Below, one piece after another: positions 1 through 5,999 of a DNA stretch of 10,377 nt (position 1 is its first letter; each line of letters begins with the position of its first letter). The position numbers and the translations under genes are program-made. Under the pieces are notes generated by a model that was given only the letters and a program-made list of their open reading frames with translations, had not been told where the DNA came from and ran no database searches. The stretch comes from Burkholderiaceae bacterium. Lineage in GTDB: Bacteria; Pseudomonadota; Gammaproteobacteria; Burkholderiales; Burkholderiaceae_C. Where the stretch lies: the NCBI GenBank assembly GCA_023268425.1, contig JALRFN010000171.1, positions 1 to 10,377 of the forward strand. Direction: 5' to 3'.

Positions 1-2
1 AT

Positions 3-119
3 CAAAAGTTCCAGTTCGAGCGCCACGGCTACTTTGTGGCCGATCGAGAAGATCACGCCGCAAATGGCCGCGTGGTCTTCAACCGCGTGACAGGGTTGAA
101 AGACAGCTGGGGCAAATAG
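3..119 (+). CDS. glnS: Glutaminyl-tRNA synthetase, C-terminal end (5' truncated)
   Basis: Only the last 38 codons and the TAG stop are in the window; the reading frame enters at base 3. GlnRS is a cytoplasmic class I synthetase that charges tRNA-Gln with glutamine. The visible peptide reads QFERHGYFVADRED, then VFNRVTGLKDSWGK before the stop. That matches the very end of the bacterial GlnRS anticodon-binding beta-barrel domain, where the pattern FERxGYF...VFNR...LKDSWxK is conserved. The catalytic domain lies outside the window, so completeness cannot be judged. It runs in the same direction as the histidine kinase downstream, but 293 bp separate them and co-transcription is not evident. The identification rests on a short but distinctive tail. 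Confidence 0.92.
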   Translation, partial: QKFQFERHGYFVADREDHAANGRVVFNRVTGLKDSWGK

Positions 120-125
120 GCCCAG

Positions 126-144
126 CACGTCTAGCGGAGACGTG
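126..144 (+). repeat. Hairpin just after glnS
   Basis: The perfect 7-bp stem CACGTCT / AGACGTG encloses the loop AGCGG and begins seven bases after the glnS stop codon. The position suits a transcription-end or mRNA 3'-end stabilising structure. The bases after the stem are GCCCCACC, with no T-run, so it is not a canonical intrinsic terminator. Confidence 0.45.
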
Positions 145-238
145 GCCCCACCAGACCTCGCTTGTTGAGGTTTCGGGTGGCGCTGCGCAGGGGTTTCGTG
201 CACGCGCAAAACCCGCGCTCACGAAAAGATTGACTTCC

Positions 239-273
239 TTACAAATCCGGTTGCTTTTGTAAAACCGTTTTAC
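239..273. promoter_or_regulatory. Two overlapping palindromes upstream of the kinase (candidate operator or switching hairpin)
   Basis: TTACAAA (239-245) pairs with TTTGTAA (256-262). The second arm overlaps a tighter palindrome, GTAAAAC-C-GTTTTAC (259-273), with perfect 7-bp arms around a single central base. The segment is AT-rich against GC-rich surroundings. A TTGACT hexamer starts four bases upstream of this block (230-235). Near-perfect odd-length symmetry with a one-base centre is typical of dimeric-regulator operators. In RNA, the shared arm would make the two hairpins mutually exclusive. I cannot name a regulator; FNR- and LexA-type consensus sites do not fit. Confidence 0.4.
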
Positions 274-280
274 CTGCGCC

Positions 281-320
281 CGAGTAGGCTTACTCGACAC
301 CTGCCCGCCCCCCTGGGCAG
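281..320 (+). repeat. Tandem pair of hairpins in the kinase leader
   Basis: CGAGTA / TACTCG (281-286 / 291-296) encloses the four-base loop GGCT. Four bases later, CTGCCC / GGGCAG (301-306 / 315-320) encloses eight C-rich bases. Neither hairpin is followed by T residues. They lie about 93 bases upstream of the preferred start codon at 413, so they would be in the 5' leader if transcription starts upstream of 281. Confidence 0.4.
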
Positions 321-412
321 TTGACCTCTGCGTTGCACCACAACTGACGACCCGGTGGACGTCGGCTGTATCGATGAGCGTGCGAGTCGACCCGAACACG
401 AGAAGCGCAAAC

Positions 413-1756
413 ATGCAAGAGCCAATGGATTTTTGGGCGTTTTTCACGCCCATGCTGCACAAGCAACTGGGCTTGTTGCCGTTCTTCACCTTGCAGATGG
501 TGGCGGTCATGGCCATGTTCATGTTCACCCTGCTGGCTTTGCGTGAAATCAAGCTGCCCCGCACGTCTAACCCCATGGTGTTTGGTTTGGTCTTTGGCGT
601 CACCGCTTATCTGCTGACCGCGCTGGTCTCGGACTTCATTGGCAGCATGCTCAAACCCTACATCCGAAACGAAATTCTTTTCGTCTCCGCATTGATTGGG
701 GGGTGGCCCGGCGGCCTGATTTGCGGGGTGATCACGTTTGCAGCGCGCTTGCAATTCAGTGGCCAAAACCTGTGGTTGCTCAGTGGCTTGGAATGCCTGA
801 GCTACATCTGCGCGGGCGCACTCTTGCACCCCCTGATGCAAAAGCGCGGCAATTTGTCCATCGCGATGAAGGACTTGTCGCTGATCGCGGGTGTCTATGC
901 CTTGACCGGATATTTGGGGCCCGTTTTGTTCCACTGGGGATGGCCTGAAATCATCCAAACCAAGACGCTCATCACCATGTGGACAGCGCGCACGCTGCGC
1001 TTCCCACTGATGTTCGGCACCTTATTTGGCATGTTGTTGCTGATCAAACTCGACGCCCAAAGGCAACGCTATCAAGCACTGGAACTGCAACGCATGGGCA
1101 CAGAAGTGCAAGGATCCAAAGAGCGTGAACGACGCATGATGATGATTTCACATAGCTTGAAGACGCCCTTGACCCGGCTGCGTTTGCGCTCAGAACTGTT
1201 GAACGACCCAGCACTCAAGCAAGAGTTCGACGAAGACTTGCTTGAACTCGAGGGCATGGTGCACGCTTCTTTGGAGAGCATACGCGGGACCATCTCGCAC
1301 GAGGAGGTGATCGCGACGCGCTTGGACGAGTTGATAGGGCGCTTGGCGGCAAGGCCCATCTACCTCGATGCACAAGTTGAGTTTTCTGGTGCTCCGCTGA
1401 CGATTTGGGCCAGACCTCAGGCGATTGAACGTGCGATTGGCAACCTCTTGGACAACGGCATTTTGTATGGCAAGCGGGTCATGGTGTCCCTCACCAAAAA
1501 AGCCGAGCGGGCGTACATCACCCTGCGAGACTTCGGCCCCGGCATCCCCGAAGCGGATCAGCAAGCGGTGTTCAGTCCCAACGTGCGGCTGGCACACGCT
1601 CAGGCGGTCAATCAGCAGGGCACCGGACTGGGTCTGGGCATCACGCGCGACATCCTCCGAGCGCACGGCGGTGACTTGACGCTGCGCAACCACCCACAAG
1701 GGGGCTTGGAGGTGACGGTGCATTTGCCTTTGCATGAAGCGCCATTGGCCGCTTGA
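413..1756 (+). CDS. Membrane sensor histidine kinase with LytS-like 5TM sensor domain (orphan)
   Basis: Inner-membrane sensor kinase of 447 aa that should autophosphorylate on His and pass phosphate to an unidentified response regulator. About six hydrophobic spans (roughly residues 23-45, 55-77, 88-111, 119-142, 152-175, 197-213) form the sensor. The segment ALIGGWPGGLICGVITFAAR fits the 5TM-5TMR_LYT (LytS-type) pattern. The cytoplasmic half has an H-box with SHSLKTPLTRLRLR (phosphoacceptor H247), an N-box with NLLDN (N344, N348), a G1 box DFGPGIP (from D373) and a G2 box GTGLGLG (403-409). The residue after the His is Ser rather than Asp/Glu, as in PhoQ; the H+4 Thr is kept. I chose ATG 413 because GAGAAG (400-405) lies 7 nt upstream. 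An in-frame ATG at 374 would add 13 residues but has no SD. No response regulator gene is adjacent. Confidence 0.92.
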   Translation: MQEPMDFWAFFTPMLHKQLGLLPFFTLQMVAVMAMFMFTLLALREIKLPRTSNPMVFGLVFGVTAYLLTALVSDFIGSMLKPYIRNEILFVSALIGGWPGGLICGVITFAARLQFSGQNLWLLSGLECLSYICAGALLHPLMQKRGNLSIAMKDLSLIAGVYALTGYLGPVLFHWGWPEIIQTKTLITMWTARTLRFPLMFGTLFGMLLLIKLDAQRQRYQALELQRMGTEVQGSKERERRMMMISHSLKTPLTRLRLRSELLNDPALKQEFDEDLLELEGMVHASLESIRGTISHEEVIATRLDELIGRLAARPIYLDAQVEFSGAPLTIWARPQAIERAIGNLLDNGILYGKRVMVSLTKKAERAYITLRDFGPGIPEADQQAVFSPNVRLAHAQAVNQQGTGLGLGITRDILRAHGGDLTLRNHPQGGLEVTVHLPLHEAPLAA

Positions 1757-1834
1757 GCCCAAGCCGTCCATTCTGAAGCGCCTCTATCCGGTGGTGTTCA
1801 GCGGCACGGCGATGGTTGCCGCACAATAGCGGCC

Positions 1835-2125
1835 ATGCGATCCGATGCTTTGAACTCTGTCAACGCCTTGCGGCAGGCGCTCGCGCAAGCACGCCAAGCA
1901 CCCGACAAGGTGGTGGCGCTGACGACATGCGCGAGCGAGCACGCGGCGCTCTTGGCCAGCTTGCCCACGCCATTCGCCACCGTGTGGACTGATTTGCTCA
2001 ACCGCTTGGAATCGAGCGCACTGTTCAACGAAGACAGTTGCTCCTTCAGCCAATCACAAGTCTTGGACAGCATCGCGCTATGGCTGGACAAGGCTGAGGC
2101 ACGACTGACCACGCCGAGCGAATGA
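1835..2125 (+). CDS. Small hypothetical protein coupled to rluE
   Basis: A 96-aa acidic, Leu/Ala-rich soluble protein that I do not recognise. It has no signal peptide, membrane span or metal-binding motif. The pattern of Leu, Ala, Glu and Gln suggests an all-helical fold: one helix over residues 5-22, another over 32-60 and a third over 72-92. It starts with ATG at 1835, preceded by CACAAT (1822-1827), which resembles a -10 element close to the start; no clear Shine-Dalgarno sequence is seen. Its TGA stop lies four bases before the GTG of rluE, suggesting translational coupling. An antisense frame (1798-2112) is also open, but it is Ser/Cys/Lys-rich and lacks coupling, so the plus-strand reading is preferred. 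The function is unknown. Confidence 0.7.
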   Translation: MRSDALNSVNALRQALAQARQAPDKVVALTTCASEHAALLASLPTPFATVWTDLLNRLESSALFNEDSCSFSQSQVLDSIALWLDKAEARLTTPSE

Positions 2126-2129
2126 CGCC

Positions 2130-2675
2130 GTGCTGATTCGCTTCAACAAGCCTTATGGGGTGTTGAGTCAATTCACACCCGAAGGTCGCTGGCGCGGGCT
2201 CAAAGAATTCATTGAACTGCCAGGCGTGTACGTGGCGGGGCGCTTAGACGCCGACAGCGAAGGCCTGTTGCTGCTGACCGACGATGGGCGTGAGCAAGCG
2301 CGCATCAGCGACCCCAAATTCAAGCTGCCCAAGACTTATTGGGTGCAAGTGGAAGGCCTTCCGAGTGAGGACGCCTTGACGTCTTTGCGTCAGGGCGTGA
2401 ACTTGAAAGATGGCCTGACCCGACCCGCCCAGGTCAGGGTCATGGATGAACCGGCCCAACTGTGGCCGCGTGACCCGCCGATTCGCGAGCGCCAAAGCAT
2501 CCCCACCACGTGGTTAGAGCTGATCATCCGCGAAGGCAAAAACCGCCAGGTGCGCCGCATGACCGCTGCCGTGGGCCTGCCCACGCTGCGCTTGGTGCGC
2601 GCGGCGATTGGCCCTCACACGCTGGATGGCTTGCCACTCGGCGCTTGGGCCGCCATCAACGCCGCCAAGGCTTGA
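2130..2675 (+). CDS. rluE: 23S rRNA pseudouridine synthase, RluE type
   Basis: RsuA/RluB/RluE/RluF-family pseudouridine synthase of 181 aa. E. coli RluE isomerises U2457 of 23S rRNA, and the same role is inferred here. The protein opens with RFNKPYGVLSQF. It carries the catalytic motif GRLDADSEGLLLLTDDG with Asp40, then KTYWVQVEG, then KNRQVRRMTA, and near the end LPTLRLVRAAIGPHTLDGL, which resembles the RluE tail. There is no N-terminal S4 RNA-binding domain, as in RluE and unlike RsuA, RluB and RluF. GTG at 2130 is taken as the start because it sits four bases after the upstream gene's stop and keeps the FNKP motif near the N-terminus. The last 61 bases overlap the convergent tapT gene. Confidence 0.93.
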   Translation: MLIRFNKPYGVLSQFTPEGRWRGLKEFIELPGVYVAGRLDADSEGLLLLTDDGREQARISDPKFKLPKTYWVQVEGLPSEDALTSLRQGVNLKDGLTRPAQVRVMDEPAQLWPRDPPIRERQSIPTTWLELIIREGKNRQVRRMTAAVGLPTLRLVRAAIGPHTLDGLPLGAWAAINAAKA

Positions 2676-3379
2676 TGCGCCGCGTCGCCTAAGTCCAGCT
2701 TCTGTTTGGATTTGGCCGCCAAATAATGCGCGCTGAACACATCGAAGTAGGCCCACAACACGGCGGCGGCGTGCGGTTCTGAGGCCATCTCCAAACACAG
2801 GACTGCGACTTCGGCGGTGCACAAGTGGTCGTCGCGCTGTGACCGACGCAAACGGTAGGCTGAAGCGCGTACCGGGTTCAGGCTGAGCACCGGCAAAGCG
2901 TCCAGATAAGGGCTTTTGCGAAACATCTTGCGCGCCTCGCTCCAAGTGCCGTCGAGCAATACAAACAGCGGGCGCTTGGCTGCGACGTGCGGCGCAGGCT
3001 GTGGATTGGGCCACTGCTCGACCACGCGCTCAGGCGGCGCAAACTCGCCCGGGAACACCAGCACGGGTGACCACTGCGGATCGGCCAGCAAACTCAGCAA
3101 ACGTGCATCGACGGCGGTGCGTGACCACTCAAAGGCAAAGGTGTCGGGCACCACATCGGCAATCAGCCAGCCGGTGTTCGAGGGCTTGATGGCTTCGATG
3201 TCGCCCATCAGCAAGCACACGCCCACAGGCGTGTTCACGCGCGGCGTATACGGGCACACACACTGCGGCAGTGCCAAGCGGCAGCGCGCACAGCGCAAGC
3301 CCCCGCCGCCCCTGGCGACAAAGGGCTTGGTGGCGCGTGCCAAGCGGTCTTGGCGCAATCGGGCAACGGCGTGGGGCAT
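2615..3379 (-). CDS. tapT: DTW-domain tRNA-uridine aminocarboxypropyltransferase
   Basis: DTW-domain protein of the YfiP/TapT family. TapT uses S-adenosylmethionine to place a 3-amino-3-carboxypropyl group on uridine in tRNA (acp3U47 in E. coli). Visible features are a four-cysteine cluster, C30-x2-C33-x6-C40-x-C42, likely a zinc site, and the family signature LLDGTWSEARKM with D143, T145 and W146. Further on is SAYRLRRSQRDDHLCTAE, which matches the conserved Sx(Y)RLR region, then an AYFDVFSAHYL helix. I prefer the ATG at 3379 (254 aa). A TTG at 3394 in the same frame would add five residues; neither start has a strong SD. The C-terminal about 20 codons lie antisense to the end of rluE. The gene diverges from the metzincin lipoprotein across a gap of about 130 bp. 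Confidence 0.9.
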   Translation of the reverse strand: MPHAVARLRQDRLARATKPFVARGGGGLRCARCRLALPQCVCPYTPRVNTPVGVCLLMGDIEAIKPSNTGWLIADVVPDTFAFEWSRTAVDARLLSLLADPQWSPVLVFPGEFAPPERVVEQWPNPQPAPHVAAKRPLFVLLDGTWSEARKMFRKSPYLDALPVLSLNPVRASAYRLRRSQRDDHLCTAEVAVLCLEMASEPHAAAVLWAYFDVFSAHYLAAKSKQKLDLGDAAHQALAALMAAQAPSGKPSSV

Positions 3380-3402
3380 GAGTGGCTGAGTCAAAGCTGG
3401 CC

Positions 3403-3429
3403 ATTATCGTGAGAAGTTTGGCAGTGCAA
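3403..3429 (-). promoter_or_regulatory. Possible tapT promoter
   Basis: On the minus strand, GATAAT (plus 3403-3408) resembles a sigma-70 -10 box about 24 bases upstream of the preferred ATG. TTGCAC (plus 3424-3429) is a poor -35 candidate with a short 15-bp spacer. Only the -10 is persuasive. The opposite direction (metzincin gene) has no comparable promoter in this divergent gap; TAGACT at 3465-3470 is the nearest -10-like hexamer. Confidence 0.35.
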
Positions 3430-3508
3430 CGCGACCAGGGCACGCCGACGCGCATGTCGCTGCCTAGACTCGAACGCTCCAAAAAAGACAACGCATCAGG
3501 GAGCCACC

Positions 3509-4924
3509 ATGTCACTTCGATTTCCACGCCGCTTGGCAACAACCACCGCCTTGGGCGGATTGGTGTTGAGCCTGTGGGGCTGTCAGACCACAGCCCCCAT
3601 GGTGGCCCAGAGCATCGGCCCACACGATGTGGCTTGCCAAGTGGCCACACCGGGCAACGGCGCCATGGCGCGCGTTCGGGTGGCCAAGGGCGATAGCGAC
3701 AGCTTGAGCGCGGAGTCCACAGCAGGCGCCTGCAGCACCTTGCAGCAAGTTGGTGAAGCCCTGCAGGCACAAGGCAGCGCTTTGGGTTTTGAAGTGATTG
3801 GCCCCGTACGCAGTCAAAGCGAATGGAACCAAGTGGACAACTTGGCGATGCGCAACGCGGTGCTGCGCCAGCCAGAGCCCGACAGCGTTCAAGTCGTCAT
3901 CACCGAGCGCATCACGCAATGTGGTGCCAGCGTCGGCTACATCCTGGGTTGCACGCCCGCGAGTGGGCGCCCCTTTGTGTTCATCAAGCAACACAACATC
4001 TTGCAAGACTGGGCGCCCGAATGGGTGATTTGGGCGCACGAGCTCGGCCACGCCGTCGGCTTGACGCACCCCGACGGTGCGAACGTTGAGCCCGCTCGGC
4101 CCAAACGCATCATGACCTATGCGCCCAACCCCCAATCGGTGGAACTCGCGACACAAGAGCCTGAGGCCTTTGTGCAGATGTCGCGTTTTCGCTCGGGTGG
4201 CCCCGTGGCGTTGACGCGTGCGCAAAGCCAACAAGCCGCGGGCGCTGCGGTGGCTGCGGCGGATGTACTCAAATACGTCAGTCGCGGCGGCGCACATGGC
4301 GTCAACCTGGACCCACTGGCTCAGCTCAGCGACGCACAGTTGTTGCCCTTGCGCCAAATGCTCGCGCCAGGCGCGCGCTTGAGCGCACTCTTGCAAGGCG
4401 CTCAATTCAGCCCATCGGAAGTGCCCGCCTTGAACCAGTGGCTGGTGGCCAGCAACGACGACGCGGCGTGGTCAAGTCTGGTTGCGCAAGCCGCCGAAGA
4501 GCCCGCACGCGAATCCGCGCCTCCATCGAGTGGTGGCTTGGACTTGTCGCTCAAGCTGAAGGACTTGCTGAACTGGAGCAAACGCCCACAAGCGCCTGAC
4601 CTGGTGGCGGTGATGCAAAGCAACGCGATTGCCGTGATGGGCGATCTTGGCGGCGCGCAAACGGTGGACGCGGTGATGCAAGCCCTGAGCCGCCAAGAAG
4701 CGGTCTTGCCCCTGGACGCCAGGCATTTGGGGGTGGCCGCATTGGGCCGCAATTTGGCGCGCACACAAACGCCGGCCTTGGCCGCCTTTTTAGGCGCAGC
4801 CAGCGTGCCCCAATTTTGGTGTCCCACGCAGAGCAAGCCCGACGCAGATTGCGTCGCACTGTCCAACAGCGCGCGCATGGCTTTGGTGCAAGGTCGCTCC
4901 TTGCCCACACTCAACAGCCGCTGA
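3509..4924 (+). CDS. Matrixin-like metzincin lipoprotein with repeat-like C-terminal region
   Basis: Exported protein of 471 aa. The N-terminus (RFPRR, then a hydrophobic stretch ending LSLWGC) is a lipoprotein signal with the lipidated Cys at 25. Residues 177-187 read HELGHAVGLTH, the HExxHxxGxxH zinc site of metzincin proteases (ligands H177, H181, H187; catalytic E178). A Met-turn-like RIMTY follows, with M202 15 residues after the third His, a spacing like that of matrixins. Cys138 and Cys148 could form a disulfide. After about residue 250 the chain is Ala/Leu-rich; 365-430 (AIAVMGDLGGAQTVDAVMQAL and a second similar block) resembles HEAT-type helical repeats. AGGGAG (3498-3503) lies 5 nt before the ATG. 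A membrane-anchored periplasmic or surface endopeptidase is inferred; the substrate is unknown. I do not recognise a named family for the whole protein. Confidence 0.86.
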   Translation: MSLRFPRRLATTTALGGLVLSLWGCQTTAPMVAQSIGPHDVACQVATPGNGAMARVRVAKGDSDSLSAESTAGACSTLQQVGEALQAQGSALGFEVIGPVRSQSEWNQVDNLAMRNAVLRQPEPDSVQVVITERITQCGASVGYILGCTPASGRPFVFIKQHNILQDWAPEWVIWAHELGHAVGLTHPDGANVEPARPKRIMTYAPNPQSVELATQEPEAFVQMSRFRSGGPVALTRAQSQQAAGAAVAAADVLKYVSRGGAHGVNLDPLAQLSDAQLLPLRQMLAPGARLSALLQGAQFSPSEVPALNQWLVASNDDAAWSSLVAQAAEEPARESAPPSSGGLDLSLKLKDLLNWSKRPQAPDLVAVMQSNAIAVMGDLGGAQTVDAVMQALSRQEAVLPLDARHLGVAALGRNLARTQTPALAAFLGAASVPQFWCPTQSKPDADCVALSNSARMALVQGRSLPTLNSR

Positions 4925-5040
4925 AACGCCGAGCGGCAAAACGCGACATCTTGCACACCCCCTCTGGTGACACTCGTGAAGGGTCACACGTTATCGCCAT
5001 CGATGCTGCGCCCAAGGGTGCGCTTGTGGCCGTGGCTGCA

Positions 5041-5067
5041 TATATTCGCGCTGCGCCATGTGGCGCA
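5041..5067 (+). promoter_or_regulatory. Possible promoter and hairpin just upstream of mscS
   Basis: TATATT (5041-5046) resembles a -10 box, and a TG lies at 5037-5038; no good -35 is visible at 16-18 bp. Immediately after it is a hairpin, TGCGCC-ATGT-GGCGCA (5052-5057/5062-5067). It ends six bases before the GGGAG Shine-Dalgarno sequence (5074-5078). If transcription begins close to the -10, the hairpin would be the first structure in the leader and could affect ribosome access or mRNA stability. Confidence 0.35.
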
Positions 5068-5085
5068 ACAACCGGGAGTGAACAC

Positions 5086-5910
5086 ATGAACTTTGACCTC
5101 GACAACGCATGGCAGTTTTTGACCACGCAAGGTGTGGATTTTGGGCTCAAACTCGTCGGCGCCTTGGTGGCGTGGATCATCGGCCGGTGGCTGATTGGAC
5201 TGGCTTGCAAGTTGGTCAACCGCGGGCTGACACGCTCGGGGCGCATCGACTCGACCTTGGCGTCTTACATCGTGTCGGTGATTTCCATTTTGTTGACGGT
5301 AGTCTTGATCCTGGCAACCCTGGGCATCTTTGGCGTGCAAACCACCTCGTTTGCAGCCCTGTTGGCTGGTTTGGGTTTGGCCATTGGCACCGCTTGGGGC
5401 GGCTTGCTGACCCACTTTGCAGCTGGCGTGTTTTTACAAGTTTTGCGGCCTTTCAAGGTGGGTGACTTCATCACCGCCGGTGGCATCACGGGCACAGTCA
5501 AAGAGTTGGGACTGTTTGCCACCACCGTGGTGACCCCAGACAACGTGACCACGATTGTGGGCAACAACAAAGTGCTCAGCGACAACATCCAAAACTTCTC
5601 CGCGCTGCCGGTGCGACGTGTGGACTGCGTGGCCAAAGTCGATAATGGTGTCGACGTGCAGCAGGCGATCCAGGCACTGCGCCAAAGCATCGCCCAGGTG
5701 GCCAACGTGGCGCAAAGCCCTGCACCAGACATCGAAGTGCTGCAATTCACACCCGAAGGCCCGGTGCTTTGTGTGCGGCCCTACACCCACACCGACAATT
5801 ATTGGCAGGTGTACTTCGATACCCACGCGGCCATCATCAAAACTTTTGGCGCAGCTGGTTACCCCGTGCCCGAAACGCCCATGGTGTATCGCACCACCAC
5901 GGCGCAGTAA
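5086..5910 (+). CDS. mscS: Small-conductance mechanosensitive channel, MscS family
   Basis: A 274-aa inner-membrane channel that opens under membrane tension to release solutes during osmotic downshock. The length is close to the 286 aa of E. coli MscS, and it has the minimal three-span layout. TM1 is about residues 18-40, TM2 about 60-82 and the pore-lining TM3 about 86-121. TM3 contains AGLGLAIGTAWGG, the Gly/Ala-spaced helix-packing pattern of MscS, and is followed by the conserved LRPFKVGDFI entry into the beta domain. The cytoplasmic alpha/beta vestibule domain fills the rest (e.g. NNKVLSDNIQNFS). ATG 5086 is chosen because GGGAG (5074-5078) sits 7 nt upstream. The frame stays open back to 4816, but that extension overlaps the metzincin gene and lacks channel-like sequence. 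The symbol reflects family and architecture, not proven orthology. Confidence 0.94.
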   Translation: MNFDLDNAWQFLTTQGVDFGLKLVGALVAWIIGRWLIGLACKLVNRGLTRSGRIDSTLASYIVSVISILLTVVLILATLGIFGVQTTSFAALLAGLGLAIGTAWGGLLTHFAAGVFLQVLRPFKVGDFITAGGITGTVKELGLFATTVVTPDNVTTIVGNNKVLSDNIQNFSALPVRRVDCVAKVDNGVDVQQAIQALRQSIAQVANVAQSPAPDIEVLQFTPEGPVLCVRPYTHTDNYWQVYFDTHAAIIKTFGAAGYPVPETPMVYRTTTAQ

Positions 5911-5927
5911 ACCTCACCCACCCCGTC

Positions 5928-5958
5928 GTCGGCGGCGGCGGTTACGATAGCCGCCGAC
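5928..5958 (+). repeat. GC-rich triplet-repeat hairpin between mscS and lemA
   Basis: GTCGGCGG (5928-5935) pairs with CCGCCGAC (5951-5958) across 15 bases. The left arm continues a GTC/GGC triplet run (5925-5940). The loop contains TACGAT (5943-5948), which could serve as a weak -10 for lemA. Only a short TTTT (5970-5973) lies downstream, too far for a classical terminator. It could act as an mscS mRNA end or as a lemA regulatory site. Confidence 0.4.
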
Positions 5959-5999
5959 GGCACACGGCCTTTTCTCCGTTAGCCCCTACGCAATCGACC

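Larger units (their letters stand above)
120..412. other. Gene-free leader region between glnS and the histidine kinase, rich in inverted repeats
   Basis: About 290 bases without a credible gene. Open frames crossing it on the minus strand are shadows with poor composition. It contains a series of perfect short inverted repeats: 126-132/138-144 (7 bp, 5-nt loop), 155-159/167-171, 191-196/209-214, 239-245/256-262 (7 bp), 259-265/267-273 (7 bp around one base), 281-286/291-296 (6 bp, 4-nt loop) and 301-306/315-320 (6 bp, 8-nt loop). None is followed by a proper T-run, so a standard intrinsic terminator for glnS is not visible. A TTGACT (230-235) resembles a -35 box, but no good -10 lies 16-18 bp downstream. 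The region could be a structured 5' leader, an operator region or an unannotated small RNA; the sequence does not decide. Confidence 0.5.

Noticed and set aside
281..320. Intrinsic terminator for glnS
   Set aside because: The hairpins lack any following T-run and lie more than 160 bases after the stop codon.
374..412. Earlier ATG for the histidine kinase
   Set aside because: No ribosome site precedes it, while ATG 413 has GAGAAG at 7 nt; the extra 13 residues are polar. Not excluded outright.
290..958. Long minus-strand open frame of 222 codons opposite the kinase
   Set aside because: Gln/His/Arg-rich composition typical of a GC-rich antisense shadow; the plus strand encodes clear histidine kinase membrane segments over most of the same interval.
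1798..2112. Minus-strand frame of 104 codons opposite the 96-aa unknown protein
   Set aside because: Wobble positions coincide on both strands, so GC bias does not decide. Its Ser/Cys/Lys-rich composition and the plus gene's coupling to rluE favour the plus strand.
3512..4405. Minus-strand open frame of 297 codons opposite the metzincin gene
   Set aside because: No recognisable motif and shadow-like composition, whereas the plus frame has a lipobox, zinc site and good ribosome site.
4816..5085. N-terminal extension of the MscS frame
   Set aside because: It overlaps the end of the metzincin gene, is Arg/His-rich and unlike MscS, and ATG 5086 has a well-placed GGGAG.
5769..5999. N-terminal extension of the LemA frame
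   Set aside because: It would overlap mscS and bury the lipoprotein signal peptide inside the protein.
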